The notes beneath the pieces are model-generated. The model had not been told where the DNA came from and did not search any database. It worked only from the letters and a program-made list of their open reading frames with translations. Positions 1 through 8,268 of a stretch of 64,000 nucleotides of DNA are shown here, one piece after another (position 1 is the first letter of the stretch; the number at the start of each line of letters is the position of its first letter). Origin of the DNA: JACOMY01 sp046233115 (GTDB lineage Bacteria > Pseudomonadota > Alphaproteobacteria > Kiloniellales > JACOMY01); NCBI GenBank assembly GCA_046233115.1, contig JBJXHM010000004.1, forward strand, positions 186,001-250,000. Direction: 5' to 3'. The position numbers and the translations under genes are program-made.

Positions 1-90
1 ACGGTCGTAGGAGATCAGGTCGGTGAAGGTACCGCCCACGTCGACGCCGACGACGACCCCGCTCTCAGCCTCGGATCCAGCAGCGACCAT
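1..90 (-). CDS. Hydantoinase/oxoprolinase (HyuA-type) N-terminus, cut by window edge
   Basis: Only the first 30 residues lie in the window. After a short variable start they carry GVDVGGTFTDL, the phosphate-binding signature that opens hydantoinase A / 5-oxoprolinase A subunits (ASKHA fold). These enzymes hydrolyse cyclic amides such as hydantoins or oxoproline with ATP, usually with a HyuB partner. The ATG at 90-88 is the first start in the frame. A GntR-like palindrome lies 35 bp upstream. The family call is firm for the N-terminal domain. The exact substrate (hydantoin, oxoproline, acetone) cannot be read from this fragment. Confidence 0.8.
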   Translation of the reverse strand, partial: MVAAGSEAESGVVVGVDVGGTFTDLISYDR

Positions 91-124
91 GGCGCCTCAC
101 CATCTCGAACACCCAGGGAAATTT

Positions 125-138
125 GTTCGTATACAAAC
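125..138. promoter_or_regulatory. GntR-like operator palindrome
   Basis: GTTCGTATACAAAC is a palindrome centred on GTATAC with one mismatch. It resembles the TTGTATACAA sites used by FCD-type GntR regulators. It sits in the gap between the hydantoinase start (90) and the HAD gene end (179), so control of the hydantoinase gene is the natural reading. No GntR gene is in view. This is an inference from the motif only. Confidence 0.4.
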
Positions 139-178
139 GATTTTTCCCGGATCTGGCAAGCGCTCTTCGTCAGCCTCC

Positions 179-901
179 TCAGGGATCGATCAGGCCTTGC
201 TCCAGCAGCCAGGGCTTGAGTCCGGCGATCGAGGGCAGCACCGCGTCGGCGAAGACCGAGAGGCTGGCCGCCTCGCCGGTGCCGGTCAGCACAGCAATGG
301 AGAGGGCATAGCCGGCGGAACGGCCCATCATGAGATCGGTCAGGTTATCGCCGACCACCGCCAGCGTCTCGGGCGCGGCGCCGACCTTCTCGGCGAAGGC
401 CAGTGCCATGCCGGGGCCGGACTTGCTGCCGTGGCCGCTGTCGTAGCCGCTGACGAAGTCCAGCAGGTGCTCGGCCTGGCAACGCCGGACCAGGCCCAGG
501 GCGCCGGCCTCGCTGTCATGGGTGGCGATTCCCAGCGCCAGGCCAGACTGCCGGAGGCTCTCGAAGAAGGGGGCCAGCGGCAGCACCGGCTCGGCGCCCA
601 TGACTCCGTCCTCCACCGCGCTGCGCTCGATCTTCTCGATCAGGTAGGGCACGTCGTTGCCCGGCAGGTAGGGCAGCCAGGCCTCGGCCAGGTCGCGGAT
701 GTTGCCGGCGGCCAGCACCGAATCGCCCTCCACCCGCTGGGTCTGGCGGTTGTAACCGATCGCGACCAGCAACTCCTCGGCCAGCGCGGCATCGCCTGCC
801 GCGACGTCTAGCGCCAGGCGGCGCATCGGTCCCACCCAGGAGGCGTGAAAGTCGATCAGGGTGCCGTCCTTGTCGAAAAGGATGCCCTTCAGTTTCGCCA
901 T
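179..901 (-). CDS. HAD-family hydrolase, phosphoglycolate phosphatase-like
   Basis: A 240-residue HAD phosphatase. Motif I is DKDGTLID, with the nucleophile Asp10 and acid/base Asp12. A helical cap follows, then motif IV VVGDNLTDLMMG near residue 200. The family hydrolyses small phosphate monoesters such as 2-phosphoglycolate; the substrate here is not determined. I chose the ATG at 901 because the HAD fold begins there, although the frame stays open far upstream. The MFS transporter gene ends 32 bp upstream on the same strand, so the two are probably co-transcribed, transporter first. No signal peptide is seen, so it should be cytoplasmic. Confidence 0.85.
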   Translation of the reverse strand: MAKLKGILFDKDGTLIDFHASWVGPMRRLALDVAAGDAALAEELLVAIGYNRQTQRVEGDSVLAAGNIRDLAEAWLPYLPGNDVPYLIEKIERSAVEDGVMGAEPVLPLAPFFESLRQSGLALGIATHDSEAGALGLVRRCQAEHLLDFVSGYDSGHGSKSGPGMALAFAEKVGAAPETLAVVGDNLTDLMMGRSAGYALSIAVLTGTGEAASLSVFADAVLPSIAGLKPWLLEQGLIDP

Positions 902-933
902 GCCGTCACCGACCTCTCCGTTGCGCCCTTTCG

Positions 934-2181
934 TCAGGTTCCCTGCTCGCTCTCCGATAGGCGGGGATCGAGCTGGGGTGCCAGGCGGGAGGTCGGCACC
1001 ACGGGAACGAAGACCTCCTTGCTCACCACCTCGACCCGCGGCCGGACGCTCCAGCGATAGAGGGTGAAGGCCAGCAGCAGCGCCGCAAAGGAGGCCGAGT
1101 AGAGGAAGAGCGCATGCGGCCCGCCCCAAGCCATGACCCAGGAGGCCAGGCTCGGCCCCAGGATAGCGCCGGTCGAGAAGCAGATCAGCAAGCCTGTCGA
1201 GGCCGAGACGTAATTCTCCCTGGGAAGCTGATCGTAGGCATGCGCGATCGCGTTGGGATAGACCGAGGCCGAGCCGCCGCCCAGTAGCAGCGCCATCGCG
1301 AGCACCACCAGGAAGTGGGGCTCCAGCCAGTGCAGGCTGTAAAGCATGGTGGCAATGGCCACCAGCATGGCGAGCACGACCGACAGCGCGCGGCGGCGAC
1401 CCACCCGGTCGCTGAGGCGACCGACCAGCGACAGCAGCAGGAAGGGTCCCACCACCAGGGCACCGGTGAAGAGCGAGACCTGGAACAGGCTGTAGCCCAC
1501 CTTCGTCGCGAAGATCGGTGCCATGGAGTTGAGGCCGCTCTGCAGCAGGCCGGCACCGGTCGCGCCGACCACGGCCAGCGGCGAGAGTCGGTAGAGCGCG
1601 AAGACCGACATGGGTGCGGCCGTTTTCACCTCCGGCTGCGGCAGGTTGGTCAGCAGCACCGGCTGCAGCGACAGGCAGAGCGCCATGGCGGCGAAGACCA
1701 GGACCTGGATGCCCGCCAGGTCCCAGAGATTGATCGAGAGCTGACCCAGGCCGACGGTGAAGTAGTAGGAGGCCATGTAGAAGGTCAGCACCCGGGCGCG
1801 CGTCTCGTTGTCGGTGCGGTCGTTCAACCAGCTTTCGATCGCCGTGGTGAAGCCGGCCATGGTCACGCCGTAGACGACGCGGCAGAAGAGCCAGACCGTG
1901 GGATCGACGAACAGGGCTTGGACCAGCGCGGTCAGCACCGCCAGTCCGCCGAAGACGGCATAGGCGCGGATGTGGCTGACCCGCCGGATCAGCCGCTTGA
2001 TCAACAGACAGCCAATGAAGAAGCCCAAAAAGAAGGCGGACTGGACCAGTCCGATAAAGGAGGCCGAGACGTCGGCATGGTTCAGCTTCAGCACCGTCGC
2101 CAAAGTCAGCACCGAGTGGCCGAACATGAAGATGCTGGCGCCGAGGATCAACGGCAGAACCGGGCGCAGCACCGCCATCAT
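934..2181 (-). CDS. MFS transporter (YcaD-like)
   Basis: A 415-residue major facilitator superfamily protein with about 12 hydrophobic segments. Loop 2-3 motifs of the family are visible, such as CLLIKRLIRRVSHIRAYAVFGG near residues 60-80 and GRLSDRVGRRRALS in the second half. The gene organisation and sequence style resemble the YcaD/MFS_1 group of inner-membrane exporters with unknown substrate. Two start codons lie in tandem (2181 and 2178). An AGGGAG ribosome site about 10 bp upstream supports 2181. The frame is open further upstream, but those codons give an Arg-rich stretch unlike an MFS N-terminus. It precedes the HAD phosphatase in a likely two-gene operon. Confidence 0.85.
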   Translation of the reverse strand: MMAVLRPVLPLILGASIFMFGHSVLTLATVLKLNHADVSASFIGLVQSAFFLGFFIGCLLIKRLIRRVSHIRAYAVFGGLAVLTALVQALFVDPTVWLFCRVVYGVTMAGFTTAIESWLNDRTDNETRARVLTFYMASYYFTVGLGQLSINLWDLAGIQVLVFAAMALCLSLQPVLLTNLPQPEVKTAAPMSVFALYRLSPLAVVGATGAGLLQSGLNSMAPIFATKVGYSLFQVSLFTGALVVGPFLLLSLVGRLSDRVGRRRALSVVLAMLVAIATMLYSLHWLEPHFLVVLAMALLLGGGSASVYPNAIAHAYDQLPRENYVSASTGLLICFSTGAILGPSLASWVMAWGGPHALFLYSASFAALLLAFTLYRWSVRPRVEVVSKEVFVPVVPTSRLAPQLDPRLSESEQGT

Positions 2182-2458
2182 GACCGCCGCACTCCCTGTC
2201 CAAAACCGCCTCTGCCGACGCTGCCGCCGCCGGTCCGACTTCGATCGCCTTGGCCCGTCCGCCAAGCTGCATCGACGCCCATGGCCAGCCTAACCCTCCG
2301 CCTTCGCGTCCCCCGACACGCCTCAAAGGTCGGAGCCACTCGGGAGGTTAGCCTAGGCGTCTTGAGCCGCAATCGAGCAGAGCCGTCACCGGCTAGCAGC
2401 CATGCGACTTTTCGGGAGGCTCTCAAGCAGGGACCGTCTCAAGCTCTGCTCGCAGTCG

Positions 2459-4261
2459 TCAGGCATGGGTCCAGTAGGCGAAATCGCGGTAGCGGTCGGC
2501 CTGCCACCAGTCCTTCTTCGCCACCCGTGCCAGGACCGGCGACTTGCCGGCATGGCTCAACAGCGGCAGCACCACCCGGCCCTCCTCCCGCACCGCTACC
2601 AGGTCTCCGTCTTCGGGCAGCACGATTGCGATATGACCTGCTTCGTTCTGATTGCGGTGCTGGGCCACGATCAGGGCGACTTCGCCGCCGTTGGCGGCCT
2701 CCTGCAACGCGTCGACGGAGCAGCGGCGCTGCCAGCCGTAGTCCGGCCCGAATTCGGCAAGCCAGTCGAACTGCGTGTTGACCGAGAGTTCACGGACGCT
2801 GTTGCCGTTGACCACATGCGGCAACCCGCCCTCCCCCAGCAGAAGCAGCGAGCGGCCGCTCCACCACACCCGCGTCAGATAGACCCGCGCCAGACAGCAG
2901 AAGTCGTAGGCATAGGTCTCGGCGTGGCTCTCGCCGACGCCGCTGCGATAGCGCAGGTGATCAGGGTTGCTGGGGTCGAGATAGCGGGCAATCTCCAGCA
3001 ACTGACTGCGCCGCGTCTCCGCATCCGTACCATCGCGGAAGACCATTATCTCCTCGTTCAGGGGATAGCAGCGGCCCAAGGCCGAGGTGCGTACGTGAGC
3101 CTGACGGCTGAGATGCGCTGCCGGCAGGGGCTTGCGCACCGGAAAGGCTTCTCCGTCGTCGGTCGCCGGCAGCAGATAGTCTTTCTGCACCCAGCCCTCG
3201 ACCTTGGTGGCGCCTAGCGCGGCCGAAACCCGCCACCAGTCGGCCTGCTCCGGGTCCTCGCCTTCCTTTCGGATGGTCCAGCCCTCGTGCAGCACCGCCA
3301 GCACCGGCGCCGTGCCCGGCCCGCTACGCAGGTTGAGCCACTCGGTACGGCTCGCATCCAAAGCGTAGAGAGTCTCGTCCCGGCGGCGCTCTCGGATGTC
3401 GAAGCCACTACGCGGATAGGCCCAGAGCTCCTTCAAGGCATGCTCGACCTCCTGGCAGCTCTGGACGAAGGCCTGTGGTCGCATGCCGCCGTCGCGCTTC
3501 CTGGCATAGGCCGGCCAATCCCACTCGCGCAGGGCCTTCACCAGCTTCTCGTGGGCCAGCGAATCGAAGTAGGCGCAGACCTGCCAGAGCTCGGACTGGC
3601 AGAGTGCATCGAAGAGCGCACTGGCGCTCTCGTAGCCCAGCGCCTCGAAGTCGGCACCGCGAATCGGCGGGTTGCCGATGGTGGCGACCAGGCAGGCCGA
3701 CTCCTTGCCGGCGACCTCCGACACCAGATCGAACATGGCGTACTCGCGCGCCTGCATGCCGACATGCGCGGACAGCCAGGGCGCATCCGGATCCGGTCGC
3801 CAGAACTCGGCCGCTAGGTGGCCCTCATCTGCGGCCTTCCCCCGCTCCAGTCGGAAGTGCTGGGCGAACTCCTCTGGGTTCCAACGGCCCCATATGGCCT
3901 TCACCCGGCTCACGTCCACATGGAGCCTGGGACGGCCGGGCAGCGGCGCCTGCGTGCCCGCTTCACTGAACCACAGCACCAGCGCCGCCCGCGGGTCGGC
4001 CGCAAGTCCCTCGGCCGCCGCCTCGATTGCACCGCCGATCCGGTTGTAGCAGGCTGCCAGGTCGGCGATGGTCCCCAGCTCCTGCGGGATCGGATCGAAG
4101 GGCTCCTTCGGTTCCAGACGCACCGCTTGGAACGCGTCGCCCTGCTTCAGCACCTGCATCGCGATCGCCTCATCGACATCCTGCCCCGGCTCGCTCTTTC
4201 GAACCACGATTCCACCGCAGTGATACCGCTTCTCCCAAGCAAAGAACGCACCTCCGTGCAA
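2459..4261 (-). CDS. Muramidase-like / SH3b / papain-like amidase protein
   Basis: A 600-residue protein with three parts. Residues about 60-260 resemble the N-acetylmuramidase domain (pfam11860): note ALGYESASALFDALCQSE near 207-224. The usual SASWG..QIMG stretch is replaced by a degenerate ESACLVATIGNPPIRG. Residues about 303-365 form an SH3b-type domain (LNLRSGPG.A...W.GW). Residues about 430-600 look like a cysteine amidase with a Cys in AYDFCCLARVYLTRVWW, a His in GHIAIVLPE, and a closing FAYWTH. No signal peptide is visible, so export would need a dedicated route or phage-like holin. It stands alone on its strand. The start is uncertain: only weak ribosome sites are seen. Peptidoglycan is the likely target, by inference. 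Confidence 0.6.
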   Translation of the reverse strand: MHGGAFFAWEKRYHCGGIVVRKSEPGQDVDEAIAMQVLKQGDAFQAVRLEPKEPFDPIPQELGTIADLAACYNRIGGAIEAAAEGLAADPRAALVLWFSEAGTQAPLPGRPRLHVDVSRVKAIWGRWNPEEFAQHFRLERGKAADEGHLAAEFWRPDPDAPWLSAHVGMQAREYAMFDLVSEVAGKESACLVATIGNPPIRGADFEALGYESASALFDALCQSELWQVCAYFDSLAHEKLVKALREWDWPAYARKRDGGMRPQAFVQSCQEVEHALKELWAYPRSGFDIRERRRDETLYALDASRTEWLNLRSGPGTAPVLAVLHEGWTIRKEGEDPEQADWWRVSAALGATKVEGWVQKDYLLPATDDGEAFPVRKPLPAAHLSRQAHVRTSALGRCYPLNEEIMVFRDGTDAETRRSQLLEIARYLDPSNPDHLRYRSGVGESHAETYAYDFCCLARVYLTRVWWSGRSLLLLGEGGLPHVVNGNSVRELSVNTQFDWLAEFGPDYGWQRRCSVDALQEAANGGEVALIVAQHRNQNEAGHIAIVLPEDGDLVAVREEGRVVLPLLSHAGKSPVLARVAKKDWWQADRYRDFAYWTHA

Positions 4262-4438
4262 GAGCTTTCGCCCCCCGCCGCCGGAGTCTTATTGTGCAGG
4301 TCCGATCAAAGTTCCCGGAACCTGACCTTTCGATTAGGTCACTGGATGCGGCGACAGTTCACAAGGCGAAGGCTTGATCTCGAGCCCGGCCCGGATCAAG
4401 ATCCGCCCAACCACAGAGACTTGAGGGATCGAGCCGCC

Positions 4439-4531
4439 ATGACGACCGCCGATACGATCTATCTGATCATTTGCATCGCTGGCTTCGCCGCATTCACCAC
4501 GGTGCTGCTCTACCGCTCCTTCACCCACTAG
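4439..4531 (+). CDS. 30-residue single-span membrane peptide
   Basis: A short frame starting ATGACGACC encodes 30 residues: a polar start (MTTADT), a hydrophobic span of about 18 residues (IYLIICIAGFAAFTTVLL), then YRSFTH and a stop. A GAGGG ribosome site sits about 11 bp upstream. The composition, positive-outside tail and clean span look like a genuine small inner-membrane protein, not a chance frame. I do not recognise the family. Its neighbours (divergent muramidase-like protein, convergent mobA) do not suggest a role. Confidence 0.55.
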   Translation: MTTADTIYLIICIAGFAAFTTVLLYRSFTH

Positions 4532-4600
4532 GCGAGTACGACGGCACGCGAGCCAGGACGGTCGCCGCGAGGCCGCTGGCCCGTCGATCCGCGGCCGCTC

Positions 4601-4650
4601 AGAGCAGGAAGACGTCAAATCGAAACGATTTGCCGGCTGGGTTCTGCTCT
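4601..4650. repeat. Palindromic intergenic element A
   Basis: A 50-bp element bounded by AGAGCAG and CTGCTCT. Inside is a perfect 7-bp hairpin, CAAATCG-AAA-CGATTTG (4616-4632). A 25-bp part (4611-4635) recurs in reverse orientation at 20845-20869 with a single mismatch, so this is a dispersed repeat. It lies directly before element B, which has the same end motif. Confidence 0.65.
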
Positions 4651-4665
4651 AAAGCTTCGAAAAAC

Positions 4666-4714
4666 AGAGCAGATTCACGCGATCAAGCGATTCCACTTGA
4701 TCGCGATCTGCTCT
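4666..4714. repeat. Palindromic intergenic element B, overlapping the mobA stop
   Basis: A 49-bp element with perfect 9-bp terminal inverted repeats (AGAGCAGAT / ATCTGCTCT) and an inner 10-bp stem, CGCGATCAAG / CTTGATCGCG, closed by an 8-nt loop. The left arm has a 3-nt bulge (TCA). The right end overlaps the mobA stop codon, so it may serve as its terminator, but there is no U-run. A decayed partial copy (TTCCA, TTGATCGCG, then GAGCAG) is at 16606-16625. Confidence 0.65.
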
Positions 4715-5345
4715 AATCCCTTTCCGCGGCGAGGAAGCGTTCCGCCTCGGCCAGGTCGTCCGGCCGGTTGGCGTTGAAGAAGGGATCGTAGGGGCTGGTC
4801 GGCCATTCCACCCGAGCCAGCCGGTAGCGCGCGGTCCAGCGATCCACCTTCCGGATCTCCTCCTCGACCACCGCCTGCCGCAGGTCATCCAGCAAGCTCA
4901 GCGGCCAGAGCCCGATCACCGGATGAGCGTGCCCGCCGGAAGCGGCACAGGCGAGTTCCGCTCCCTCCTCCAGGCAGGCACCGACCAGGCGCACGACCAG
5001 ATCACGCGGCAGCAGCGGGCCGTCACCGGGAACGGTCACCAGCCAGCGCGCCGAAGGCCGGGTCTCTCGCGCCCAGGCCAAGCCTGTCAGCACGCCGGCC
5101 AGCGGCCCCTGAAAGCCCTCCACCAGGTCCGGCAGGACCGGCAGGCCGAAGTCGGCGAAGCGGGCGGGATCGCCGTTGGCATTCAGCGCCAGGGCGTCGA
5201 CCTGGGGACGCAGCCGCTCCAGGATGTGCGCCAGGATCGGACGGCCGGCCAGCGGCAGTAGGCACTTGTCGCCGCCGCCCATGCGCCGCGCCAGGCCGCC
5301 TGCCAGCACCAGCCCGACGACCGCGTCGCTCGTACCCCCGGTCAC
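4713..5345 (-). CDS. mobA: Molybdenum cofactor guanylyltransferase MobA
   Basis: A 210-residue nucleotidyltransferase that attaches GMP to molybdopterin, making the bis-MGD cofactor used by formate dehydrogenases and other DMSO-reductase-family enzymes. The family signature LAGGLARRMGGGDK is at the N-terminus, followed by LPLAGRPILAHILERL. The central VTVPGDGPLLP holds the metal-binding Asp. Its length is typical. The start is GTG at 5345; GTGA overlaps the fdhD stop by 4 bp, which indicates translational coupling. Pairing with fdhD fits a shared role in formate dehydrogenase maturation. The 3' end runs into palindromic element B. Confidence 0.93.
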   Translation of the reverse strand: MTGGTSDAVVGLVLAGGLARRMGGGDKCLLPLAGRPILAHILERLRPQVDALALNANGDPARFADFGLPVLPDLVEGFQGPLAGVLTGLAWARETRPSARWLVTVPGDGPLLPRDLVVRLVGACLEEGAELACAASGGHAHPVIGLWPLSLLDDLRQAVVEEEIRKVDRWTARYRLARVEWPTSPYDPFFNANRPDDLAEAERFLAAERD

Positions 5346-6301
5346 GGCCGGTAGCTACCCTTGCGCTGGTGGCGGCGATCCTCCTCCTCGACCGCCTCCG
5401 GGTCGCTGTCAAAGACGATGCGTTCCTCTCCCGCCAGCGCCAGGAAGCGCTTGCCCTTGGCCCGGCCGATCAGGGTCAGGCCCGCCTGGCGCGCCAAGGC
5501 CACGCCCCAGGCGGTGAAGCCGGAGCGCGATATCAGGATCGGGATGCCCATCTGCACCGTCTTGATCACCATCTCCGAGGTCAGCCGTCCGGTGGTGTAG
5601 AAGATCTTGCCGGCGCTCTCGATGCCGTTCAGACGCATGTAGCCGGCGATCTTGTCGACCGCGTTGTGACGCCCGACGTCCTCCATGTAGAGCAGCGGCC
5701 GGTCGCCCTCGCAGAGCACGCAGCCATGGATCGCGCCGGCCTCCAGGTAGAGGCTGGGCACCGCGTTGATCTTGCGGCTGAGGCTGTAGATCCAGGAGGT
5801 CTTGAGCCGGGCCTCGGGGTCGAGCCGCACGCTCTCGAAGTTCTCCATCAGGTCGCCGAAGACCGTGCCCTGGGCGCAGCCGGAGGTGCGGATCTTCTTC
5901 TTCAGCTTGTCCTCGTAGTTGGTCTCGCGGGCGGTACGCACCACCGCCACCTCCAGGTCCTCGTCGACCTCGATCGCGGTGATCTCGTCGTCGGGGCGGA
6001 GCATGTTCTGGTTGATCAGGTAGCCCACGGCCAGATAGTCGGGGTGGTCGCCGATGGTCATCATGGTGACCACCTCCTGGCTGTTCAGGAAGAGCGTCAG
6101 CGGCCGTTCTGTCACCACCGCGGTCTCGACCCGCTGCCCACTCTCGTCCAACCCGGTCATGGTCTCAGTCAGGCGCGGGTCACCCGGATCGGGAGCCAGG
6201 ATCAGCCCCTCCAGGGTCGCCGCATCCGTGAGCTTCGGCCGCGCCTTGCGGTGCCGGCGCAGCGGCGCGCCGTCATCAGCCGGTCCGAGTGGGTCCGCCA
6301 T
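5342..6301 (-). CDS. fdhD: Formate dehydrogenase accessory sulfurtransferase FdhD
   Basis: A 319-residue FdhD. It passes sulfur from a cysteine desulfurase to bis-MGD before the cofactor is inserted into formate dehydrogenase. The catalytic loop is SGCAQGTVFGD with Cys142. It holds one Cys where E. coli has CxxC. The C-terminal cofactor-binding stretch HGCVLCEGDRPLL, then EDVGRHNAVDK and SRSGFTAWG, is well kept. The ATG at 6301 has AGGAG 9 bp upstream. A TTG one codon earlier is also possible. The gene overlaps mobA by 4 bp. No formate dehydrogenase structural gene is in the window. Confidence 0.93.
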   Translation of the reverse strand: MADPLGPADDGAPLRRHRKARPKLTDAATLEGLILAPDPGDPRLTETMTGLDESGQRVETAVVTERPLTLFLNSQEVVTMMTIGDHPDYLAVGYLINQNMLRPDDEITAIEVDEDLEVAVVRTARETNYEDKLKKKIRTSGCAQGTVFGDLMENFESVRLDPEARLKTSWIYSLSRKINAVPSLYLEAGAIHGCVLCEGDRPLLYMEDVGRHNAVDKIAGYMRLNGIESAGKIFYTTGRLTSEMVIKTVQMGIPILISRSGFTAWGVALARQAGLTLIGRAKGKRFLALAGEERIVFDSDPEAVEEEDRRHQRKGSYRP

Positions 6302-6416
6302 CAAGCCAAACTCCTATGCCATCGCCGCCAGATATGGCTGGCCGCGAAGCAGGAGCGCAAGGGGAAGCAGCCCTCTGCGCTTGACAGAAAGCGCCAAGCG
6401 GCGGAATCGATGGCGC

Positions 6417-6698
6417 ATGACACGCCTGACCGAGATCGAGGAAACCGCCGCCCACTACGCTGGGCGTCCGCTGGAGGAACTCTACCGCGAAGCCGGAATG
6501 CATGCCGGCCCCACGCGCATCGTGGCCCTGGTCGCCGATCGCCCCTGGCCGCCTCGGCTGCTGCTGGCGCTCGACGCCTGCCGGCGCGGGGTGGAGGCCA
6601 AGATACCGGGCTCGCAGGAGGCCCAGGCGGAACTGCGCGCACTCGGTATCCCGCTGATCGACCGCCACTTGGCCGAGTCCCCGCTGCGCACCGGCTGA
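6417..6698 (+). CDS. Hypothetical protein, 93 residues
   Basis: A short frame opening MTRLTEIEETAAHYAGRP and ending HLAESPLRTG. It is rich in Ala, Arg and Glu with an amphipathic helical look. It has no signal peptide, membrane span or motif that I recognise. It is divergent from fdhD, with 115 bp between their starts, and a hairpin terminator follows 14 bp after its stop. Several overlapping frames on the other strand look like shadows, with Arg/Pro-rich composition. The terminator and the balanced composition favour this frame, but it could still be a chance reading. Confidence 0.5.
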   Translation: MTRLTEIEETAAHYAGRPLEELYREAGMHAGPTRIVALVADRPWPPRLLLALDACRRGVEAKIPGSQEAQAELRALGIPLIDRHLAESPLRTG

Positions 6699-6712
6699 GG
6701 GGAGCCAAACCG

Positions 6713-6735
6713 GCAAGGTCGCATGGCAGCCTTGC
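6713..6735 (+). terminator. Hairpin after the 93-residue gene
   Basis: GCAAGG and CCTTGC form a 6-bp stem around an 11-nt loop, followed by TTTG. It sits 14 bp after the stop of the short gene and before the MFS gene. The stem is short, so this is a weak candidate. Confidence 0.4.
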
Positions 6736-6819
6736 TTTGTCGCCGGCACCGCGACGCGCCAAGTTGATCGATACTGACTCGCGTTTTCCGTCGTATCTCT
6801 CTTGGCTCTTTCTCCCCCG

Positions 6820-8268
6820 ATGGACTCTTCCTATCGCATCGTACCGCTGATCATTGCCTGTGCGCTCTTCATGGAGATGGTCGACGCCACCGCCCTGGCG
6901 ACGGCATTGCCGACCATCGCCCGCGAGTTGCAGGTCTCTCCCCTCACCCTCTCGCTGGCGATCACCACCTACGTGCTGAGCCTGGCGCTCTTCATCCCGG
7001 TCAGCGGCTGGCTCGCCGATCGGATCGGCGCCAAGCGGGTGTTCGGCACCGCCATTCTGATCTTCCTCGCCGGCTCGATCGCCAGCGGCCTCTCCGACGG
7101 GCTGTGGGAGCTGATCGCCGCCCGTGCGCTGCAGGGCAGCGGCGGCGCGCTGATGACTCCAGTCGCCCGCCTGATCCTGGTCCGCTCCGTGCCGCAGAAC
7201 CGCCTGGTCGATGCCATGGCCTGGATGGGCGTACCCGCTCTGGTGGGACCGATCATGGGGCCGCCGCTGGGCGGCCTGCTGGTCGACATCGCCTCCTGGC
7301 GCTGGATCTTCTGGATCAACGTGCCCATCGGCTTGATCGGCCTCTTCGCGGTCTGGCGCTTCGTGCCGACCGTCCCGCGGGAGTCACGCCGCCGCTTCGA
7401 TATCATCGGCTTCCTGACGCTGGGATCCGGGTTCGTCGCACTGATGGCGGGGCTGGAGCTGGCCGACGGCAAGCTGGCAGAACCGAGGCTCGCCATCGCC
7501 CTGCTGGCCGGTGGGGCATTGATGCTGCTGCTCTACGTCTTTCACTACCGGCGCCGCAAGGACCCGGTGATCGACCTCAGCCTGCTGCAGCTCCCGACCT
7601 TCCGGGCCAGCATGGTAGGCGGCAGCTTCCTGCGCATCGGCACCGGCAGCCTGCCGCTGTTGATGCCCTTCCTGCTGCAGGGTCTCTATGGCTACAGCGC
7701 CGGCGGCGCGGGGCTGGTGCTGGCCAGCGCCGCGATCGGCGCCATCGTGATGAAGGCCCTGGCGGCCAAGGTGATCGCCGCCTTCGGCTTCCGCCGCGTG
7801 CTGCTGGTCAATGCCGCGGTCACCGCGCTGCTGGTGGCACTGCTGGGCCTGCCCGATGCCAACGGCTTCGGGCTCTGGCTGCTGGTGCTGCTATTGATGG
7901 TCGGCGGCTTCTCGCGCTCGCTGCAGTTCACCTCGATCAACACCATCGCCTATGCCGAAGTGCCGCGACACCGGATGGGCGATGCCACCGCCTTCACTTC
8001 GGTGGTCGGCCAGCTTGCCCTGGCGCTGGGCGTCTCGGGCAGCGCCTTGCTGCTGGAGCTGGTGAACGACGGCGGCGGCCTGCCGGGCCTGGCCGACTTC
8101 CGCCTGACCTTCCTGCTGGTCGGCCTGCTGATGTTTGCTGCCGTCTTCTCCTTCTGGCACCTCTCGGCCTCGGCCGGCTCGGAGATTTCCCGCCACCGCC
8201 CCCGAGAGCGATCCCCACAGCGGCCGCTCGACAAGTCCAAGGCAGCCGGGATAGAAGGCCGGGCATGA
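6820..8268 (+). CDS. MFS drug-efflux-like transporter (DHA2/EmrB-QacA type)
   Basis: A 482-residue multi-span inner-membrane protein, about 14 hydrophobic segments. N-terminal LFMEMVDATALATALPTIARELQ matches the D1 motif of 14-span proton-linked drug antiporters. GWLADRIGAKRVFG is motif A, and GPPLGGLLVD fits motif C. The ATG at 6820 gives the normal N-terminus. I see no clear ribosome site, and an upstream TTG at 6802 is an alternative. Its stop overlaps the next gene's start as ATGA, so the two are translationally coupled. Substrate unknown. Confidence 0.88.
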   Translation: MDSSYRIVPLIIACALFMEMVDATALATALPTIARELQVSPLTLSLAITTYVLSLALFIPVSGWLADRIGAKRVFGTAILIFLAGSIASGLSDGLWELIAARALQGSGGALMTPVARLILVRSVPQNRLVDAMAWMGVPALVGPIMGPPLGGLLVDIASWRWIFWINVPIGLIGLFAVWRFVPTVPRESRRRFDIIGFLTLGSGFVALMAGLELADGKLAEPRLAIALLAGGALMLLLYVFHYRRRKDPVIDLSLLQLPTFRASMVGGSFLRIGTGSLPLLMPFLLQGLYGYSAGGAGLVLASAAIGAIVMKALAAKVIAAFGFRRVLLVNAAVTALLVALLGLPDANGFGLWLLVLLLMVGGFSRSLQFTSINTIAYAEVPRHRMGDATAFTSVVGQLALALGVSGSALLLELVNDGGGLPGLADFRLTFLLVGLLMFAAVFSFWHLSASAGSEISRHRPRERSPQRPLDKSKAAGIEGRA

